Shown here: positions 30,652 to 38,886 of the stretch, piece after piece
How positions within the stretch are numbered: the first letter of the stretch is position 1
Layout of the letters: each line of letters begins with the position of its first letter
Assembly (NCBI RefSeq): GCF_030169785.1
Contig: NZ_CP125854.1
Coordinates: 1,054,001-1,118,000 of the forward strand
Length of the DNA: 64,000 nucleotides
Direction: 5' to 3'
Source of the DNA: Bdellovibrio sp. 22V
Lineage (GTDB): Bacteria > Bdellovibrionota > Bdellovibrionia > Bdellovibrionales > Bdellovibrionaceae
Made by a program: the position numbers and the translations under genes
Notes under the pieces: generated by a model
The model's database searches: none
What the model saw: only the letters and a program-made list of their open reading frames with translations
Told to the model about the DNA's origin: nothing

Positions 30652-32598
30652 TTAAAGACCGAATCTTTTCTTCAACTCGTCGACAGCTTTCTGTCCTTCT
30701 TTCTCGAGTTGTTTGCGCCCTTGATTTTCGGCGTCTTTCTTGGCTTGCTCAACGCGCGACTCGACTTGTTTCTTCTGATTATCAAGTTCACTTTGAGCTT
30801 TCTTCACTTGAGAGTCGAATTCGCCACGCAATTGATTTATTTGCGCATCAATTTGCGCTTTCTGTTTTCCAATTTCTTGGTTTACGGCGGCTTCGATGTT
30901 TTTGCGAGCTTCGTTGATTTTAGCCTGGATTTGTTTTTCAAATCCTTTTTGCAGTTCCGGTCCCAAGTTCGAGTTGATCGACAACGGAATATCCGGGAAC
31001 ACGCCTTGGCCCTGCACGTTCAGGGTCACAACGGGGATGCCGGCAAAGACGGCTTTCAGGATTTGATCGGCGATCTCATTCTTGGAAGTGATAAGATAAT
31101 CAACTTTCGAGAATTTATTCTCCATGCCCAGGATAATATTTTTAAGACCGATGACTTTGCCTTCAATGCCCATGCTGCCGATGGCTTTATTAAACGCGAT
31201 TTGCACGTCTGGTGTCTGCAAAAGCTCTTTCCCCAAAATAGAATAAGAGTCGACCTTAAAGCGGTAGTCAATTTCGCTTTCCGCTTTCGTGTTGTCGAGA
31301 GAAAGACGAAGCAAGAATCCGAAGATCTCTTTGCCAGGGAAGTCACCAGACAAAGAAGCGACCGTGGGCTTTCCGGTCAAAGCTTGGTTTGTGGTGATAT
31401 CCGTGATCTCGCCTTTGATGTCGCCCGCGTCAGGAGACGATCCGGCCTGAGAGCTTACGGCTGTCCGCTTGATCCAGACGAGTGGATAAGAATTCGGTCT
31501 GCCAAATTCGTAGCTGATTCCTTCTTCGCGCGGATGCGGTTGAATAGGGACCTCGTCCTTTTCGCCTTTCTTTTTAAGATTTGGCGGGATGTATTTATCC
31601 GCCATTTCTTTGTAGCGATAGAACTTGGATTTGTAAGGCGCAAGGTAGCGGTTGAATACCGCCATCGTCATTGCTTTCGCATCCAACTGTGGAATACGGA
31701 AGTGCTGTTCGAGCGTTTTAACATCTGTCTTAATCTGGGTCTCGATTTGTTTGTACTGGGATTCGACCGCTTTTAAATCTTTACCAAGATCGTCGCCAGT
31801 GCTTTGCACTTGCTTGTACATGGCGTCGCCTTCTTTGTAGATGCGATCCAACTCCTGAATGGACGTCTGCAGCTCTTGTGGTGATTTAAAGTCTTTGTAT
31901 TTCACTTTGTTCAAGCGATCATTCAAAGCGCGAATATCTTTTTCTTGCGGCAAGGTTTTAAGACGCGCATCCCAGGCTTGCTGTTTGCCTTTCAGATCGG
32001 CATCGAATTTTTCGAGCATCGCTTTGGACGGCAAAGACTCTTTCAGTTTTTCCAATTGTACGTTGGCATCAGAACCGCCGAGCATTGCAATGACGTCTCC
32101 AAGGACGTTATCGCCGGCTTGTCCTTGCGCTTCTTCCAGGGCGCGTTTCTTCAAAACTTCAGTAGCGCCGGGTTTTCCATCGTCAGCCTCGGGAGGTTTT
32201 ACTTTGCCCGGGCGTTTTCTTTTAACGCCGAATTCGATTTGTTCGACAGCCGCTTCATTCACGACGACTTTCGCGCGCAAAAGAGCGTCCCAAAGCATAG
32301 AAAACCGAATGTCGCCGATTTTGATCGAGTCATGCGTCGGCTTCTCTGCATCCGTCACTTCGATGCCTTGTACGCGCAAGCTGGCTTTGAAAAAGCTGGT
32401 TTCGAGATTCGCGATGTTCACTTCGGCTCCAACAGCTTTGTAGCCCGCCCATTCGAGAGCACGACGAAGATGTCCGTCGAAGAAGAAATGAAAGTACGCC
32501 ACAATTAAAAGCACGATGATCGTAGCGGGAATGATCGCTTCCCAGCGAATAGGACCTTTGGATTTTTTCTTTTGCTGATCTTGAGGTTGTGTTGCCAT
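30652..32598 (-). CDS. TIGR03545 family membrane-anchored protein
   Basis: The 648-residue protein has a basic N terminus, one membrane segment (about residues 20-40, PATIIVLLIVAYFHFFF) and a long periplasmic part. Residues 45-110 (VNIANLETSFFKASLRVQGIEV) resemble AsmA-type repeats. The middle (200-320) and the C terminus (about 545-648, rich in Lys, Gln, Glu and Ala) are predicted coiled coil. These features and its neighbour match the TIGR03545 family, which is found paired with TIGR03546 and has no known function. AsmA-like proteins are thought to carry lipids between membranes, so a role at the envelope is an inference. It starts 11 bases after the stop of its partner gene, so they form an operon. 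Confidence 0.8.
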   Translation of the reverse strand: MATQPQDQQKKKSKGPIRWEAIIPATIIVLLIVAYFHFFFDGHLRRALEWAGYKAVGAEVNIANLETSFFKASLRVQGIEVTDAEKPTHDSIKIGDIRFSMLWDALLRAKVVVNEAAVEQIEFGVKRKRPGKVKPPEADDGKPGATEVLKKRALEEAQGQAGDNVLGDVIAMLGGSDANVQLEKLKESLPSKAMLEKFDADLKGKQQAWDARLKTLPQEKDIRALNDRLNKVKYKDFKSPQELQTSIQELDRIYKEGDAMYKQVQSTGDDLGKDLKAVESQYKQIETQIKTDVKTLEQHFRIPQLDAKAMTMAVFNRYLAPYKSKFYRYKEMADKYIPPNLKKKGEKDEVPIQPHPREEGISYEFGRPNSYPLVWIKRTAVSSQAGSSPDAGDIKGEITDITTNQALTGKPTVASLSGDFPGKEIFGFLLRLSLDNTKAESEIDYRFKVDSYSILGKELLQTPDVQIAFNKAIGSMGIEGKVIGLKNIILGMENKFSKVDYLITSKNEIADQILKAVFAGIPVVTLNVQGQGVFPDIPLSINSNLGPELQKGFEKQIQAKINEARKNIEAAVNQEIGKQKAQIDAQINQLRGEFDSQVKKAQSELDNQKKQVESRVEQAKKDAENQGRKQLEKEGQKAVDELKKRFGL

Positions 32599-32609
32599 TG
32601 TTTTTTGTC

Positions 32610-33134
32610 CTATCCGTACAGCTCGTCGTATTTAAGATACCAGTTGTAAAACTTTGTCGCGGCGAAGGCTTTCCAGAACTTCGTGTTTTTGAAGCGCGCC
32701 ACGACGGTCGCTCTGTACTTGATGATCAAAGCTTTGAAGCCAAAAAATGCAAATGGGAGCAAAAGAATGGAAACAATCATCGAACCCATCACGATGCTAT
32801 TGTTGAATCTTGTCATCGGCACAAAAGGCATGTTGTACATCGCCGTGAAAAGCGGGCGCAGACCTTCGGTTTCCAAGACAGCTTTGCCAAGATGGTGCGC
32901 GGGAGTGTCGAAGAGGAACGCGACGAACTTAAAGAAAAATGCGGAAACAAAAGCGGCGCCAATTTGCACTCTGAACACAAAGATGATCAAGAACACAATG
33001 AATGTTTGAATCGAAAGAAAGGGCGCGAATCCCAAAATCAATCCCAGAGACATACCGGCCGCCAACTGCGTGGTGCCTGTATCTGAATTCAGGAGTTTTA
33101 GGAAGTTGAAAATCTGCTTCAGTAAGAGAGTCAT
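32610..33134 (-). CDS. TIGR03546 family membrane protein
   Basis: The 174-residue protein has three or four hydrophobic segments (about 25-55, 58-75 and 115-140) and the pattern GMSLGLILGFAPFLSIQTF, which is like the DUF2062-type start. It matches TIGR03546, the partner of TIGR03545, and lies directly upstream of it in the same operon. Function is unknown. Its gene starts 90 bases from the divergent HAD gene. Confidence 0.8.
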   Translation of the reverse strand: MTLLLKQIFNFLKLLNSDTGTTQLAAGMSLGLILGFAPFLSIQTFIVFLIIFVFRVQIGAAFVSAFFFKFVAFLFDTPAHHLGKAVLETEGLRPLFTAMYNMPFVPMTRFNNSIVMGSMIVSILLLPFAFFGFKALIIKYRATVVARFKNTKFWKAFAATKFYNWYLKYDELYG

Positions 33135-33253
33135 TTTTTGGTTCCTCCGTTGCTGATTTTAATAAGCATAAATGCAAGGCGGCAAGTAGAAAGCCGAGGA
33201 CAGGGGAGGGGTCTTGTCGTAAAATGTGGGGACATTTTCAGGAGATTGCAAAG

Positions 33254-34228
33254 ATGATGCGTTGGGAAAATCTTATCCTTGATACGGTTCAAATCGGCGG
33301 AAGTCTGGTTTTCCTTGCCGAGAAAGCTCCATCGCAACAGCGCGAATGGTTTAAGCCGTTGCAAAGTCATTTTGCGCACGAAATTCCATTTGTTCTTCGT
33401 CGCACCGACGATCTCTTAACGGAAAAATTTAAAACGCGTCCGGAGGATCTTGTTATTGTTTTCTCGGAACAAAAAGAGGTGCTTAAAAAACTCAATCACG
33501 TTTTGCAGGGGCAAAGAGTTTTAGTTACCGAGCATGAAGGGGAGAAAAACCCTTACGTGGATTTTGCCTGGAACTGCGATGAAGAAGTGTGGACTCATGC
33601 ATTGCAGAGTTTGCGTGCAAACTGGGACCGTCTGCAGGCTCCGGTGGATTTTGCCAAAAGTGGCGAGTCACCTTGTCTTTTTCTCGATCGTGATGATGTC
33701 ATCGTGAAGAACGTGCCTTACAATAAAGATCCCGATGCAGTTCAGTTGATGCCGGGGATTGAAGAATTGATCAACCGCGCCCATGCTGCCGGTTACTGGG
33801 TGGCTTTAGTCACCAATCAATCTGGTTTAGGACGTGGCTGGATTTCGTGGCACGACTATCAACTTGTCCATCAACAAATGATGCGTCTTCTGGCGCAAAA
33901 AGGTTGCTGGATCGACGAGTGTGTTTGGTCACCGTTTATTGATCAAGAGGGCGTTCCGCAAGGCCGTTTTCTGGCAGGGCTTCGCAAGCCTCGTGCGGGC
34001 ATGTTTCAAATGGTGCATGCAAAGCTGAAGGTCAATATGAGCAAGTCCGCGATGGTGGGAGATAGTGCTTCCGATTTAATGGCTGCTTTTTCTGCGGGAG
34101 TAAAAGATCTTTATCTTTTTAACTCTGAAAAAGTGGAAAAAGAAAAGCAGGAGCTTTATCGTTTTCAAACGGAAAACCCGCAGTTTTCTTACAATCTCAT
34201 TCTTGATTTCAAGGAAGTGGAGATCTAG
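33254..34228 (+). CDS. HAD-IIIA phosphatase, GmhB-like, with N-terminal extension
   Basis: The C-terminal half (residues 140-310) is a HAD phosphatase: LDRDDV with Asp145 and Asp147, VTNQSGLGRG, RKPRAGM and GDSASDL. This is most like heptose-bisphosphate phosphatase GmhB, used in LPS core synthesis. Two differences stand out: the usual DRDG is DRDD, and the loop that holds the CxHx(n)CxC zinc site in GmhB has no Cys or His. Residues 1-135 match no domain I recognise. ATG 33254, nine bases after AGGAG, is preferred; an in-frame ATG at 33224 has a poorer site. The neighbouring LPS genes fit a sugar phosphatase, but the substrate is open. Confidence 0.75.
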   Translation: MMRWENLILDTVQIGGSLVFLAEKAPSQQREWFKPLQSHFAHEIPFVLRRTDDLLTEKFKTRPEDLVIVFSEQKEVLKKLNHVLQGQRVLVTEHEGEKNPYVDFAWNCDEEVWTHALQSLRANWDRLQAPVDFAKSGESPCLFLDRDDVIVKNVPYNKDPDAVQLMPGIEELINRAHAAGYWVALVTNQSGLGRGWISWHDYQLVHQQMMRLLAQKGCWIDECVWSPFIDQEGVPQGRFLAGLRKPRAGMFQMVHAKLKVNMSKSAMVGDSASDLMAAFSAGVKDLYLFNSEKVEKEKQELYRFQTENPQFSYNLILDFKEVEI

Positions 34229-34239
34229 AGACTCCGCTT

Positions 34240-35235
34240 TCAAGGCTGGTCGATAAGATCCGCTGTTTCCACACGGTCTTTGCGGCGCAAATAGAAGAAA
34301 GCGCCAAGCAAACTCGTAATAAATGTGGCAACTTGATAAGCCGTGATTGTTGTCGGGCCGAGCTCGCTTGTTGTTCCCGTATACAAGTTAAAAAGAAAAT
34401 AGAAAGCCGCTTGGCCCACGCCAACACCTGCTGGCGAAACGGGAATGGCCGTCGCCATAAAGCCCAAAGGTGCCACGAGGAAATAGGTCTTTGCGGGAAC
34501 ATCCGTAAAGCCCGCCATAGACCCCGCAAGATAGAGGAATACAATGGCGCAAGCCTGCGAGATCAAGCTGAGGAAAATCACAAGAATAAAGCGCTTACCA
34601 TCGCGGCCATAAAGGTGCATGCTTTCGTAAAGTTTTAAAAACTTTTCCGAGAGAGGCAGTTTCGCGATGATTTTTTTCAGAACGCCTTTGTCATAAATTT
34701 TCTGTGAAAAAACCAAGGAAAGAGAAATCACAAAAGCCGCGAAAAGACCGGAGATGAAATAAAACAACGTCAACAAAGCCGGCGTTTGCACGATGTGGTT
34801 GAAATCGTAAGTCATTACGAGGAGTGCTAGAAGCACCATCGCAAATAAGCCCAATACGCGATCCATAAGAACGCTTGTCACGGCAATGACTTTGCTGCCG
34901 GGATTGTCGCGTGTGAAGTAGTAAGCTTTGATAACATCTCCGCCGACTCCGCCGGGCATGGCGAAGTTAAAGAAGCTGCCGATCAAACTGAGTTTAAAAA
35001 CCGAGAAGGGACTGGCGGCTACATCTTGCGAGCGGATAAGAATACGCCAACGTTCGCTGGCAAAGAAAAGATTGATAAGCACAAGACCTAAAGCCACTGC
35101 GGCCGCTGTCGGCGTCAGCAAGTTCTTTAAAGCTGCAAAATTAATTTTTCCTGATTGGACCAGCCAGTAAATGATGCCTGCAGAAAACAGGATCTTGAAA
35201 GACTGAACCAGGAGCTTTTTCGTGTGCTTTACCAT
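34240..35235 (-). CDS. LPG-synthase-type (UPF0104) flippase-like membrane protein
   Basis: The 331-residue protein has about eight membrane segments. The block SLIGSFFNFAMPGGVGGDVIKAYY (about residues 83-106) and PVSPAGVGVGQAAFYFL near the C terminus are the signatures of the lysylphosphatidylglycerol synthase membrane domain family (UPF0104). The aminoacyl transferase domain is absent, so it is a stand-alone flippase-like protein, found often in polysaccharide and lipid gene clusters. It is the third gene of an operon with the aminotransferase and kdsA, 36 bases after kdsA. Confidence 0.85.
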   Translation of the reverse strand: MVKHTKKLLVQSFKILFSAGIIYWLVQSGKINFAALKNLLTPTAAAVALGLVLINLFFASERWRILIRSQDVAASPFSVFKLSLIGSFFNFAMPGGVGGDVIKAYYFTRDNPGSKVIAVTSVLMDRVLGLFAMVLLALLVMTYDFNHIVQTPALLTLFYFISGLFAAFVISLSLVFSQKIYDKGVLKKIIAKLPLSEKFLKLYESMHLYGRDGKRFILVIFLSLISQACAIVFLYLAGSMAGFTDVPAKTYFLVAPLGFMATAIPVSPAGVGVGQAAFYFLFNLYTGTTSELGPTTITAYQVATFITSLLGAFFYLRRKDRVETADLIDQP

Positions 35236-35271
35236 GGTTCAGTCTTACTTGAAATATCAACAGAACTCTAC

Positions 35272-36123
35272 TTAGAAATGAGTCGTCCAGATTTTTTTAA
35301 GATTTGTAAGAACGGTCTCCAAATTATCCAAACGCAGAGAAGTTGGTCCGTCACAAAGAGCTTTTTCTGGATTTGGATGTGTCTCAAGGAAGATGCCATC
35401 CACGCCGACAGCCATCGCGGCGCGAGCCAAAGGCCATACCATGTCGCCACGGCCGCCGCTGCTTTCTCCGGTAGCTCCAGGAAGCTGTGTGGAGTGCGTG
35501 CAGTCCATGATCACCGGGTAACCCAAGCGACGCATTTCAACCAAGCCGGTCATGTCGTTGATAAGACGATTGTAACCGAAAGTCGTTCCGCGCTCGCAAA
35601 GAAGAATCTTATCGTTGCCAGCATTCACGGCTTTTTGGGCGATAGCTTTCATATCCCAAGGAGCCAAGAATTGACCCTTTTTGATATGAATAACTTTGCC
35701 TGTTTTTGCGGTCTCAACAAGAAGGTCCGTTTGGCGAGAGAGAAACGCCGGAATTTGCAAAACGTCTGCGACTTCGGCCGTCTCTTTCACTTGAATTGTT
35801 TCGTGCACGTCTGTCAAAAGAGCGCAGCCCAATTCGCCTTTGATTTTTTCCAAGCTCTTAAGAGCGGAGTTTACACCCGGTCCGCGGAAGCTTGAAGCGC
35901 TTTGGCGGTTGGCTTTATCGAAAGAGCATTTCAAAATCCAAGGAATACCCAACGCGCGAGTGATGCGTTGGATTTCTTTTCCTGTCTCAAGCACCATGCC
36001 TTCGTCTTCGATAATGTCAGGACCGGCAAATAACACGAAGTTTTTGCCGTCACCCCAAGTGATTGTTTCGTGAGCTGTCTTTAAGACAACTGGTTTTTTT
36101 AAAGGACCAAATCCTGTGTTCAT
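35272..36123 (-). CDS. kdsA: 3-deoxy-8-phosphooctulonate (KDO-8-P) synthase
   Basis: KdsA joins phosphoenolpyruvate and arabinose-5-phosphate to make KDO-8-phosphate for LPS inner core. The 283 residues include SFDKANRQS, FLSRQTDLL, KKGQFLAPWDM, RGTTFGYN and DCTHSTQLPG. The family has two classes: metal enzymes with Cys in AGPC, and metal-free ones with Asn at this place. Here the residue is Asp36 (AGPDIIE), although the other metal ligands His210, Glu247 and Asp258 are present. Its ATG shares a base with the stop of the aminotransferase gene, so the two are translated together. Confidence 0.93.
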   Translation of the reverse strand: MNTGFGPLKKPVVLKTAHETITWGDGKNFVLFAGPDIIEDEGMVLETGKEIQRITRALGIPWILKCSFDKANRQSASSFRGPGVNSALKSLEKIKGELGCALLTDVHETIQVKETAEVADVLQIPAFLSRQTDLLVETAKTGKVIHIKKGQFLAPWDMKAIAQKAVNAGNDKILLCERGTTFGYNRLINDMTGLVEMRRLGYPVIMDCTHSTQLPGATGESSGGRGDMVWPLARAAMAVGVDGIFLETHPNPEKALCDGPTSLRLDNLETVLTNLKKIWTTHF

Positions 36124-37232
36124 TAGAACGCCCCTTTAACTGCGGCGATAATTTTATCTTGAGTTGCATCGTCCATATCTGGGTACATTGGCAAGCTGAT
36201 CACATGCTCTGCCGCCCAACGCGCTACTGGAAGCTCTTGTTGCGGATCTGCCGTGTGCTCTTTGTACCAAGGTTGATCCGGCATGATGCGAGGGTAGTGA
36301 ATTGAAGTTGGAACTCCAGCATCGGACATTTTCTTTTGGAAGCCCGCGCGGTCTTTCACAGTCAATGTGTATTGCGCCCAAGCTGAGTTGTTGCCAGCAG
36401 CTACGAATGGAGTTGAGAAACCATCCGCCTTGATCGATGAGAATGCGTCGTTATAGCGATCTGCTACGCGCTGACGTTGTGCCAATTCCCAATCATATCT
36501 TTCCATTTTCGCAAGAAGAACCGCGCACTGGATTGTATCCAAGCGGCCGTTGATGCCCAAGCGTGTGTGGTAGTAACGAGATTCAGAGCCGTGCTCGCGA
36601 ATTTCTTTGATGATCTTCGCCATGTTGTCATCGTTTGTGAAGATCGCGCCGCCATCACCGTAACAACCCAAAGGTTTCGCCGGGAAGAAGCTTGTGCCAG
36701 TTGCTGTTGTCATGCTGCCGCTGCGGTGACCGTGATATTTTGCACCGAAGCTTTGTGCGGCGTCTTCAATAACCGCCAAGCCGTGTTTTTTTGCGATCGC
36801 ATTGATCGCATTCATGTCTGGCATTTGGCCGTAAAGAGAAACGGGCATGATCGCTTTTGTACGAGGAGTGATCGCCGCTTCGATTTTAGTGACATCGATA
36901 TTGAAAGTTTTCGGATCGATATCCACGTAAACAGGTTTCGCGCCGGCAAGGACGATTGTTTCCGCAGTTGCGATGAAAGAGAAAGCTGTCGTGATCACTT
37001 CGTGACCTTGACCGATACCCAATGCCATCAAAGGAACCCACAAGGCGTCCGTTCCGTTTGCGATTGTCAGACAGTGTTTAACTCCTACGTACTTTGCGAG
37101 TGTTTGTTCAAGTTCAACAACTTCAGGGCCATTCACGTAAGCGCCGTGCTCAAGAACTTTATGAATGCGAGAATCGATAGACGTTTTTAAAGCCTTGTAC
37201 TGCGACTTCAAATCGATGAAAGGAATGGACAT
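36123..37232 (-). CDS. DegT/DnrJ/EryC1/StrS sugar aminotransferase
   Basis: This is a PLP-dependent sugar aminotransferase of the WbpE/WlbC type, which aminates a keto-sugar nucleotide for LPS or surface glycans. The 369 residues include the phosphate-binding NGTDALWVPLMAL, VIEDAAQSFGA (Asp157) and the Schiff-base Lys186 in SFFPAKPLGCYGDGG. Full length compared with the family. It heads a three-gene operon with kdsA and the flippase-like gene. A GGAGG-type site precedes its ATG. The exact sugar substrate cannot be read from the sequence. Confidence 0.9.
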   Translation of the reverse strand: MSIPFIDLKSQYKALKTSIDSRIHKVLEHGAYVNGPEVVELEQTLAKYVGVKHCLTIANGTDALWVPLMALGIGQGHEVITTAFSFIATAETIVLAGAKPVYVDIDPKTFNIDVTKIEAAITPRTKAIMPVSLYGQMPDMNAINAIAKKHGLAVIEDAAQSFGAKYHGHRSGSMTTATGTSFFPAKPLGCYGDGGAIFTNDDNMAKIIKEIREHGSESRYYHTRLGINGRLDTIQCAVLLAKMERYDWELAQRQRVADRYNDAFSSIKADGFSTPFVAAGNNSAWAQYTLTVKDRAGFQKKMSDAGVPTSIHYPRIMPDQPWYKEHTADPQQELPVARWAAEHVISLPMYPDMDDATQDKIIAAVKGAF

Positions 37233-37390
37233 TGATACCTCCGAAAATAGTGTTTTTTAAACAGGAAAAGTATCACTCTCTTCGAGCGAAAAGTCCATTG
37301 CACACAGGGATTTAGGGCTTTGGGTCGAGAGCTTTTTGGCCAGTGTGGCGGGGAAGCTACGCTCTCGTGTTTACAAAAGGCCTCAGTTTT

Positions 37391-37421
37391 TTGACGAAAT
37401 GAGCCATTATGTGACTATAAT
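37391..37421 (+). promoter_or_regulatory. Likely promoter of manC
   Basis: TTGACG at 37391-37396 and a perfect TATAAT at 37416-37421 are 19 bases apart, a little long, with TG just before the -10. The expected start of transcription is about 50 bases before the manC codon. Confidence 0.6.
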
Positions 37422-37475
37422 TACTCACTTAGCCGGTTCGTGATATAGATTATGAACTCAGCTCGGAGGTACGTT

Positions 37476-38852
37476 TTGATTCCAGTTATACTCTCAGGCG
37501 GCAGCGGCACGCGCCTTTGGCCTGTTTCGCGCCAGCACATGCCGAAACAGTTTTGCAGCATTTTCGGCCAGCCTCTTCAGACTTTGACGTTACAAAGATG
37601 TTTGCAAATGGGCACGCCGTGGATCGTAACCTCGAAAGCTTTGCAGACGTTGACGGAACTGAATCTCAAAGAAAATAAAGCGTCGCAAGTCCAAGTGGTG
37701 TACGAGCCTATCGGAAAAAATACGGCGCCTGCGATTGCCGCTCTTTGCAAACTTTTGCAAATGAAAGGTTTGGGGGAAGAGATCGTCGGGATATTTCCTT
37801 CGGATCATCTTATCACAAAAGAACAAGCTTTTTTGAAAGTCGTGGATTTTGCGCAAAAGGTCGCTGCTGATAACAAAGTGGTGACTTTGGGAATCACGCC
37901 TTCCTATCCAGAAACAGGATACGGTTACATTCAAACACGTGCGGTGAGTTTCAAAGAAGAAGGTCCTTTGAAGGCTTATTCCGTCGTGAAGTTTCATGAA
38001 AAGCCGGACTTGCAGAAAGCGAAAGAATTTATCGCGCAAGAAAGCTTTAGTTGGAACGCGGGGATTTTTGTTTTCAAAGTTTCACACATGATCAGTCTTT
38101 TTGAAAAACATCAGCCGGCACTCTGGAAAGAGATCGCGGGATTGAAAGAAGACGCTTCGAATTTGGAAACTGTTTACGGCAAAGTGCAGGGGATCTCGAT
38201 TGACTACGCGATCATGGAAAAACTGAACGGTGACGAACTTACGTGCGTGCCGGCAGAGTTCGGATGGAGCGACGTAGGTTCCTGGGATGCCGTCGCGTCT
38301 TTGCAAGAGGGCCAAGAAGTTCTGAATGTGAAAGGTCAGGATAATTTCGTCTTTGGTGATGCAGGAAAAAACTATTCCATGATCGGCATGGAAGACGTGA
38401 TCGTCGTTGATACCAAAGACGCCATGATGTTGGTTAAAAAAGGTCATTCCCAGGACGTGCGCTATGTCGTGGAAGCATTGACTCAGCAAAAGTCTTCCTT
38501 AGTGAAAGACCATGTTTTTGAATACCGTCCGTGGGGTTACTTCGAGATTTTAAAAGACACGGAAAATTTCAAATCCAAAGTGATTCGCGTGAATCCGCAC
38601 TCACAGATTTCGTATCAATCCCATGCGAAAAGAGAAGAGCATTGGACGATCACGAAAGGTGCCGGCGAAGTTGTTTTGAATGATGAAGTGATTCCAGTAA
38701 AAGCGGGGAGCCATATTCACATTCCTCTGGGAGCGAAACATCGTATCCGCAATAACACCAACGAGATGTTGGAATTTGTCGAGGTGCAGTTAGGAACGTA
38801 CTTCGGTGAAGATGATATCGTGAGATATCAGGACGACTACGCGAGGAAATAA
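37476..38852 (+). CDS. manC: Mannose-1-phosphate guanylyltransferase / mannose-6-phosphate isomerase
   Basis: This enzyme makes GDP-mannose from mannose-1-phosphate and GTP for polysaccharide synthesis; the C-terminal cupin isomerises fructose-6-phosphate and mannose-6-phosphate. TTG 37476 gives 458 residues beginning MIPVILSGGSGTRLWP, the family N terminus, with GGAGG at 37465-37469. An in-frame ATG at 37452 lies before this site and is rejected. Motifs are GGSGTRLWP, KFHEKP and, in the cupin, QSHAKREEHW. The usual MHHHR in the cupin is SHAKR here, so one metal-binding His differs and isomerase activity is less certain. A shared terminator follows. Confidence 0.92.
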   Translation: MIPVILSGGSGTRLWPVSRQHMPKQFCSIFGQPLQTLTLQRCLQMGTPWIVTSKALQTLTELNLKENKASQVQVVYEPIGKNTAPAIAALCKLLQMKGLGEEIVGIFPSDHLITKEQAFLKVVDFAQKVAADNKVVTLGITPSYPETGYGYIQTRAVSFKEEGPLKAYSVVKFHEKPDLQKAKEFIAQESFSWNAGIFVFKVSHMISLFEKHQPALWKEIAGLKEDASNLETVYGKVQGISIDYAIMEKLNGDELTCVPAEFGWSDVGSWDAVASLQEGQEVLNVKGQDNFVFGDAGKNYSMIGMEDVIVVDTKDAMMLVKKGHSQDVRYVVEALTQQKSSLVKDHVFEYRPWGYFEILKDTENFKSKVIRVNPHSQISYQSHAKREEHWTITKGAGEVVLNDEVIPVKAGSHIHIPLGAKHRIRNNTNEMLEFVEVQLGTYFGEDDIVRYQDDYARK

Positions 38853-38879
38853 AAAAAGGGATCTTACGATCCCTTTTTT
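38852..38879. terminator. Bidirectional terminator between manC and the L,D-transpeptidase gene
   Basis: AAAAAAGGGATC and GATCCCTTTTTT form a 12-bp stem with a TTAC loop. A runs on one side and T runs on the other make it usable from both directions, and the two genes converge on it. Confidence 0.9.
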
Positions 38880-38886
38880 CTTTAAC

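Noticed and set aside
30709-31776. 355-residue open frame on the + strand inside the TIGR03545 gene
   Set aside because: Antisense shadow rich in Phe, Leu and Arg, caused by the Lys/Glu-rich coding of the real gene; no start signal and no motif.
35155-35895. 246-residue + strand frame over kdsA
   Set aside because: It is antisense to a fully conserved kdsA gene and shows no protein family features.
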